Assembly (NCBI RefSeq): GCF_009765355.1
Contig: NZ_VTHK01000080.1
Location: 1 to 34,454 of the forward strand
Origin: Amycolatopsis anabasis
GTDB lineage: Bacteria > Actinomycetota > Actinomycetes > Mycobacteriales > Pseudonocardiaceae
Direction: 5' to 3'
DNA: 34,454 nt
Part shown: in pieces, positions 30,201 to 34,454 of the stretch
Numbering within the stretch: position 1 is the stretch's first letter
Layout of the letters: the number at the start of each line of letters is the position of its first letter
The notes under the pieces: model-generated
What the model saw: the letters and a program-made list of their open reading frames with translations, nothing else
Told to the model about the DNA's origin: nothing
Databases searched by the model: none
Made by a program: the position numbers and the translations under genes

Positions 30201-30818
30201 TTACGGCGCGTTCGCGTCGGGGCGGTGTGCGCGGAGGCCGTCGACGAGGATCGAGAGCAATCGAGGTCCTCGCGCGTCGAGTTCGGCGTCGTCCAGCCGT
30301 GACAACCAGCTGATGAGCACGATGACGTCGCGGGCTTCGGCGTCGGCGCGGACGCTGCCGGTCGAGCGACCGGCGGCCAGCAGCAGTTCCACCGCTTCAC
30401 CGATCGGGCCGAGGCTGTGGGCGGCGAGGTCGCGCCATGTCGCCGCCTCGACGGCGGCGAACACGTCGCGCTTGACCCGGGCGTAGGCGGCCACCCGGTC
30501 GAACCACGCCGCCAACGCGTCCAGCGGCTGGTGCGTCGCCAGCAGGCGCGGAGCCGCGGCAACCAGTTCATCCATCTCATGGCGGTACACCTCGGCGAGG
30601 AGGTCCTCCCGGGTCGGGAAGTGCCGGTACAGCGTGCCCTGCCCGATGCCGCAGGCCTTCGCGACCGCGTTGAGCTTCAGATCTCCCGGTTGGTGCACGA
30701 GATCGCGCGCCGCCTGCAGGATCCGTTCCCGGTTGCGCTGTGCGTCCGCACGCCGCGTTCCGCCGCTCTTGACGGAAGCGGACACGTGTCCGCTAAGCTC
30801 GTCGGGGTAACCGGACAT
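30201..30818 (-). CDS. TetR family repressor divergent from an SDR gene
   Basis: A 205-residue TetR protein. The helix-turn-helix is LKLNAVAKACGIGQGTLYRHFPTREDLLAEVY, and the C-terminal domain (WFDRVAAYARVKRDVFAAV) belongs to the class often paired with short-chain dehydrogenases. The ATG at 30818 was used, but an in-frame GTG at 30785 inside a perfect palindrome could be the true start and would give 194 residues. Two GGACAyrTGTCC palindromes, one over each candidate start, are the likely self-operators and would also control the divergent SDR gene 26 bases away. Confidence 0.88.
   Translation of the reverse strand: MSGYPDELSGHVSASVKSGGTRRADAQRNRERILQAARDLVHQPGDLKLNAVAKACGIGQGTLYRHFPTREDLLAEVYRHEMDELVAAAPRLLATHQPLDALAAWFDRVAAYARVKRDVFAAVEAATWRDLAAHSLGPIGEAVELLLAAGRSTGSVRADAEARDVIVLISWLSRLDDAELDARGPRLLSILVDGLRAHRPDANAP
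30778..30793. promoter_or_regulatory. TetR operator A (perfect palindrome)
   Basis: GCGGACACGTGTCCGC is a perfect 16-bp palindrome. It lies within the annotated N-terminus of the TetR gene and overlaps an alternative GTG start. It shares the GGACAyrTGTCC core with operator B. Confidence 0.65.
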
Positions 30819-30824
30819 GTGTCC
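30813..30824. promoter_or_regulatory. TetR operator B (palindrome over the start region)
   Basis: GGACATGTGTCC, symmetric except at the central step. It covers the TetR ATG at 30818 and lies 20 bases before the SDR start, so binding would block both divergent promoters. Centre to centre it is about 33 bp from operator A. Confidence 0.65.
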
Positions 30825-30844
30825 ATTCTAGGCAGAGGATCTTC

Positions 30845-31585
30845 ATGACCAGCCACGGCAAGGTCGTCGCCATCACCGGCGCCAGCAGCGGAATCGGTGC
30901 GGCGACAGCTCGCCACCTCGCCTCACTCGGTGCGGCCGTCGTCCTCGGCGCCCGCCGCACCGACCGGCTGGACCGGCTGGTCGCCGAGATCGAAGCCGCC
31001 GGGGGCGAGGCGGCCGCCACGCGCGTGGACGTCACCCATCCCCACGATCTCCAGTCGCTCGTCACCGCCGCCGTCGAGCGCTTCGGCCGCCTGGACGTCT
31101 TGGTGGGCAACGCCGGGATCAGCAGGATCGGCCCCCTCGCCGACCTGGACGTCGAGGGCTGGTCGGCGATGGTCGACGTGAACGTCAAGGGGATCCTGCA
31201 CGGGATCGCCGCGGCCCTGCCGGTGTTCCGCCGTCAGGGCAGTGGTCACCTCGTCACCGTCGTCTCGACCTCCGGCCTGAAGATCGTCCCCACCCAGGCG
31301 GTGTACGCCGGGACGAAGAACGCGGTACGCACCCTCCTGGAGGGCCTGCGGCAGGAGAACACCGACGGGGTTCTGCGGACGACCTCGATCTCCCCGGGCT
31401 ACGTCCGCACCGAGTTTGTCGACCATGCCGTCGACGATCCGGCCCTGCGCGAGCAGGCCAGGCAGAACCTGGCCGATCTCGGTATCGACCCCGCCGCGGT
31501 GGCCCGGGCGATCGCCTTCGCGATCGACCAACCCCACGACGTCGAAATCGGGGACCTGACCATTCGACCGACCCGCCAGGGCTGA
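30845..31585 (+). CDS. Short-chain dehydrogenase/reductase (classical SDR)
   Basis: A 246-residue classical SDR. The cofactor motif is VVAITGASSGIGAATARHLA, with NAG in LDVLVGNAGISRIG. The active site has Ser in TVVSTSGLKIV and the YAGTK tetrad motif. GAGG upstream supports the ATG. It is divergent from the TetR repressor, whose palindromes overlap its promoter, so it is probably induced by the TetR ligand, which may be its substrate or a related alcohol or ketone. The substrate is not known. Confidence 0.92.
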   Translation: MTSHGKVVAITGASSGIGAATARHLASLGAAVVLGARRTDRLDRLVAEIEAAGGEAAATRVDVTHPHDLQSLVTAAVERFGRLDVLVGNAGISRIGPLADLDVEGWSAMVDVNVKGILHGIAAALPVFRRQGSGHLVTVVSTSGLKIVPTQAVYAGTKNAVRTLLEGLRQENTDGVLRTTSISPGYVRTEFVDHAVDDPALREQARQNLADLGIDPAAVARAIAFAIDQPHDVEIGDLTIRPTRQG

Positions 31586-31669
31586 GTGACCCGCTCATCG
31601 GTTTGGGACGAGGTCGCCCGGGGCCAGCGGACGGTCGTGATATGGGTGTGCGGTGACGGTGGAGCAGGG

Positions 31670-33901
31670 ATGACGACACGGGCGCCGGTTCCGGGAGCGG
31701 TACTCGAGGTGGTTCTCGAGCGGATCACGTATGCCAACGAGGAGACCGGGTACACCGTCGCCAGGGTCGACACCGGGCGCGGGGGCGATCTGGTGACCGT
31801 GGTCGGCGCGCTGCTCGGCGCTCAGCCGGGCGAGTCGCTGCGCATGCGGGGGCGGTGGGGCGCGCATCCGCAGTACGGGCGCCAGTTCCACGTCGAGGAC
31901 TACACGACCGTCCTCCCGGCGACCGTCCAAGGCATCCGCCGCTACCTCGGTTCGGGGCTGATCAAGGGGATCGGCCCGAAACTCGCCGATCGGATCGTCG
32001 AGCACTTCGGGGTCGACGCGCTGGACGTCATCGAGCAGCAGCCGGACCGGCTGATCGAGGTGCCGAACCTCGGGCCGAAGCGGACCAAGCTGATCGCCCA
32101 GGCCTGGGAAGAGCAGAAGGCCATCAAGGAGGTCATGGTCTTCCTGCAGAGCGTCGGCGTCTCCACCTCGCTCGCCATCAAGATCTACAAGCAGTACGGC
32201 GACGCGGCCATCTCGGTGGTCAAGGAGGAGCCGTACCGGCTGGCCGGGGACGTCTGGGGCATCGGCTTCCGCACCGCGGACACGATCGCCCGCGCGGTCG
32301 GCATCCCGCACGACAGCCCGCAGCGGGTGAAGGCGGGGCTGCAGTTCACCCTGTCCGAGGCCACCACCAACGGCAACTGCTTCCTGCCCGAACAGGAGCT
32401 GATCGCCGAGGCGGTCAAGATCCTCCAGGTCGACACCGGTCTGGTGATCGAATGCCTCGCCGAACTGGTCGCCGAGGAGGGGGTGGTACGCGAACGGCTG
32501 CCGGGGGAGGACGCCGAAACGCCGATCGACGCCCTCTACCTGGTGCCCTTCCAGCGCGCCGAGGTGTCCCTGGCCAACCAGTTGCTGCGGCTGCTGCGCA
32601 CGGAGGACGACCGGCTGCCCGCGTTCGCCGGGGTCGACTGGGACAAGGCCCTGGCCTGGCTGCACCGCCAGACGAAGACCGAACTCGCCGCGGCACAGGT
32701 CGAGGCGGTCAAACTCGCGCTGACCAGCAAGGTCGCGGTGCTGACCGGCGGCCCGGGCTGCGGCAAGAGCTTCACCGTCCGCTCGATCGTGCTGCTCGCG
32801 CTCGCCAAACGCGCCAAGGTCGTGCTCGCCGCGCCGACCGGCCGCGCGGCCAAACGGCTCACCGAACTCACCGGACACGAGGCCTCGACCGTGCATCGCC
32901 TGCTCGAGCTAAAACCCGGTGGCGACGCCGCGTACGACCGCGACCATCCGCTGGACGCCGACTTGGTGGTCGTGGACGAGGCCTCCATGGTCGACGTGCT
33001 GCTGGCGAACAAACTGGTCAAAGCCGTGCCGCCGGGCGCGCACCTGCTGTTCGTCGGGGACGTCGACCAGCTCCCCTCGGTCGGGGCGGGGGAGGTGCTC
33101 CGCGACCTGCTGGTGACCGGAACCCCGCTGCCGCACGTCCGGTTGACCGAGGTGTTCCGCCAGGCCCAGGAATCCGGTGTGGTCACCAACGCGCACCGGA
33201 TCAACGCCGGTGAGCTGCCGGTCGTCCAGGGGCTGCCGGACTTCTTCCTGTTCGCGGTGGACGAGCCGGAGGAGACCGCGAAACTGACCGTGGACGTCGT
33301 GGCCCGGCGGCTCCCGGCCAAGTTCGGCCTCGACCCGTGGCGGGACGTCCAGGTGCTGGCGCCGATGCATCGCGGCCCGGCGGGCGCCGCCGCGCTCAAC
33401 CTGCTGCTGCAGGAGACGCTCACCCCGTCGCGGCCGGAGGTGCCGGAACGCCGGTTCGGCGGCCGGATCTTCCGCGTGCGCGACAAGGTCACCCAGATCC
33501 GCAACAACTACGACAAGGGCGCCAACGGCGTCTTCAACGGCACCCTCGGCGTGGTCACCGCGCTCAACACCGAGCAGCAGACCGTCACCGTGCACACCGA
33601 CGAGGGGGAGGAGGTCGACTACGACTTCGCCGAACTCGACGAGCTGACCCACGCCTACGCGCTGACCATCCACCGTTCGCAGGGCAGCGAGTACCCGTGC
33701 GTGGTCGTCCCGATCACGACCAGCGCCTGGATGATGTTGCAGCGCAACCTGCTCTACACCGCGGTCACCCGCGCCAAGAAGCTGGTGGTTCTGGTCGGCT
33801 CGCGCCGGGCCATCGAACAGGCGGTGCGCAATGCCGGGAGCGGGCATCGGCACACCGCCCTCGACCTCCGCTTGCGGGAACTGGTGAGCCCTCAGCCATA
33901 G
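31670..33901 (+). CDS. recD2: RecD2-type ATP-dependent DNA helicase
   Basis: A 743-residue SF1B helicase. The N-terminal RecD2-specific OB domain (LERITYANEETGYTVARVDT) is followed by helix-hairpin-helix-like repeats (GLIKGIGPKLADRIVEHFG, VPNLGPKRTKLIAQ). The helicase core has Walker A GGPGCGKSFT (Lys366), Walker B VVVDEASMVD, FVGDVDQLPSVGAG, LTEVFRQAQESGVV and the C-terminal HAYALTIHRSQGSEYP and LYTAVTRAKKLV motifs. It unwinds DNA 5' to 3' and acts in repair outside RecBCD. The ATG at 31670 with GGAGCAGG upstream fits the family N-terminus; the frame is open to 31586, but that stretch is not protein-like. Confidence 0.93.
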   Translation: MTTRAPVPGAVLEVVLERITYANEETGYTVARVDTGRGGDLVTVVGALLGAQPGESLRMRGRWGAHPQYGRQFHVEDYTTVLPATVQGIRRYLGSGLIKGIGPKLADRIVEHFGVDALDVIEQQPDRLIEVPNLGPKRTKLIAQAWEEQKAIKEVMVFLQSVGVSTSLAIKIYKQYGDAAISVVKEEPYRLAGDVWGIGFRTADTIARAVGIPHDSPQRVKAGLQFTLSEATTNGNCFLPEQELIAEAVKILQVDTGLVIECLAELVAEEGVVRERLPGEDAETPIDALYLVPFQRAEVSLANQLLRLLRTEDDRLPAFAGVDWDKALAWLHRQTKTELAAAQVEAVKLALTSKVAVLTGGPGCGKSFTVRSIVLLALAKRAKVVLAAPTGRAAKRLTELTGHEASTVHRLLELKPGGDAAYDRDHPLDADLVVVDEASMVDVLLANKLVKAVPPGAHLLFVGDVDQLPSVGAGEVLRDLLVTGTPLPHVRLTEVFRQAQESGVVTNAHRINAGELPVVQGLPDFFLFAVDEPEETAKLTVDVVARRLPAKFGLDPWRDVQVLAPMHRGPAGAAALNLLLQETLTPSRPEVPERRFGGRIFRVRDKVTQIRNNYDKGANGVFNGTLGVVTALNTEQQTVTVHTDEGEEVDYDFAELDELTHAYALTIHRSQGSEYPCVVVPITTSAWMMLQRNLLYTAVTRAKKLVVLVGSRRAIEQAVRNAGSGHRHTALDLRLRELVSPQP

Positions 33902-33989
33902 CCGACCGCTATGACCGCTCGACATAGGTTTCGCCCGGTCCGCCGTGTCATCCTGCTCTCCGAGGCGTGGCGGAAGGGGTGAGACACCG

Positions 33990-34421
33990 ATGTCGAAAAC
34001 GGCGCATTCCGCAGTGCTGTCCCTGACCAGGGCCGTCGTGGGGCTGTTGTTCGCCTGCCACGGCGCCCAGAAGCTGCTCGGCCTCTTCGGGGGTACGCGG
34101 CATCCCATCGACTTCGGCGTCTGGCCGCACTGGTGGGCCGGGGTGATCGAACTCGTCGGCGGGACGCTGGTGATGGTCGGCCTGGCCACCCGGCCGGCCG
34201 CGGTGGTGTGCTCCGGCTCGATGGCCTACGCGTACTTCGTCGTGCACCAGCCGCTGGGCCTGCTGCCCATCCAGAACAAGGGCGAGGCGGCCGCGCTGTT
34301 CGCGTGGTTCTTCGTGCTGATCGCGGTGCTCGGGCCGGGGCGGTTCGCCCTCGATACGGTGCTGGCCAACCGCCCCGGCTCCCGAGACCGGGTGGTCAGT
34401 AGCGGTAGTGGTCGGACTTGA
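33990..34421 (+). CDS. DoxX family membrane protein
   Basis: A 143-residue protein with four membrane segments. The DoxX/DoxD signature lies in TM1 and its loop (LTRAVVGLLFACHGAQKLLGLFGG), with the following WAGVIELVGGTLVMVGLATRPA. Family members take part in thiol and redox or respiratory chemistry; the role here is unknown. The ATG at 33990 has a purine-rich GGAAGGGGTGAG upstream. Its last 26 bases overlap the end of the convergent S-adenosylhomocysteine hydrolase gene. Confidence 0.9.
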   Translation: MSKTAHSAVLSLTRAVVGLLFACHGAQKLLGLFGGTRHPIDFGVWPHWWAGVIELVGGTLVMVGLATRPAAVVCSGSMAYAYFVVHQPLGLLPIQNKGEAAALFAWFFVLIAVLGPGRFALDTVLANRPGSRDRVVSSGSGRT

Positions 34422-34454
34422 ACGGGCCTTCGACGTCGACGTCGATGTACTCGG
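34396..34454 (-). CDS. ahcY: S-adenosyl-L-homocysteine hydrolase, C-terminal end (partial)
   Basis: Only the last 19 codons are in the window; the gene runs off the right edge. The minus strand translates to EYIDVDVEGPFKSDHYRY and stop, which matches the very conserved SahH C-terminus (VxVEGPxKxxHYRY), where the terminal Lys and Tyr contact NAD of the neighbouring subunit. The full enzyme splits S-adenosylhomocysteine to adenosine and homocysteine. The frame was too short for standard gene calling but is recognised by this ending. It overlaps the convergent DoxX gene by 26 bases. Confidence 0.82.
   Translation of the reverse strand, partial: EYIDVDVEGPFKSDHYRY

Noticed and set aside
31586..31669. 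Upstream extension of RecD2
   Set aside because: The sequence does not match the family N-terminus; the ATG at 31670 has a ribosome binding site.

Overview
The window is GC-rich actinobacterial DNA with dense coding, frequent GTG starts and many 4-nt gene overlaps. Its gene content fits the Pseudonocardiales, and an Amycolatopsis-like organism is my best inference; there is no rRNA or other marker to prove it. I see no tRNA, rRNA, CRISPR array, insertion sequence or prophage. No stretch over 300 bases lacks a gene; the longest gaps (21848-22118 and 27207-27466) are regulatory.

Layout. (1) 243-2863: a TetR regulator, an amidohydrolase and a class C beta-lactamase-fold esterase, all co-directional. 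(2) 2860-9398: a probable amino-sugar (chitosan/glucosamine) catabolic cassette. A ROK repressor is divergent from a translationally coupled operon of APC permease, secreted GH2 exo-glucosaminidase-like enzyme and ROK sugar kinase. A ROK-type palindrome lies in front of the permease and a strong hairpin follows the kinase. (3) 9389-10841: an uncharacterised protein divergent from an Rv1733c-family membrane protein. (4) 10838-15079: a coupled TetR-LysR pair divergent from an FAD monooxygenase, with two palindromic operators between them, then a PRISE-type reductase.

(5) 15116-27847: a dormancy island resembling the mycobacterial DosR (DevR) regulon. Four near-identical boxes (GGGACTTTsGGnCCC) precede a CBS-BON protein, a short ribosome-hibernation protein, a pyridoxamine-oxidase-fold protein and a degenerate Acg-type nitroreductase that heads an operon with two tandem-domain universal stress proteins. 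A DosS-like GAF-GAF heme kinase and a DosR-like response regulator follow, arranged convergently rather than as an operon. Embedded in the island are a second kinase/kinase-like/LuxR-regulator operon, a small XRE protein and a PadR-controlled E2 acyltransferase that lacks its catalytic histidine.

(6) 27854-29154: a DUF222/13E12 HNH protein of atypical base composition behind a perfect actinobacterial SOS (LexA) box. (7) 29258-34454: an APH-fold kinase, a TetR/SDR divergent pair with palindromic operators, the RecD2 helicase, a DoxX membrane protein and, at the edge, the C-terminus of S-adenosylhomocysteine hydrolase.

How the genes work together (inference from family knowledge): the island would sense low oxygen or NO through the heme kinase, signal to the LuxR-type regulator, and switch on stress, hibernation and redox proteins. 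The upstream cassette would degrade glucosamine-containing oligomers outside the cell, import the products and phosphorylate them, with the ROK repressor as sugar sensor.
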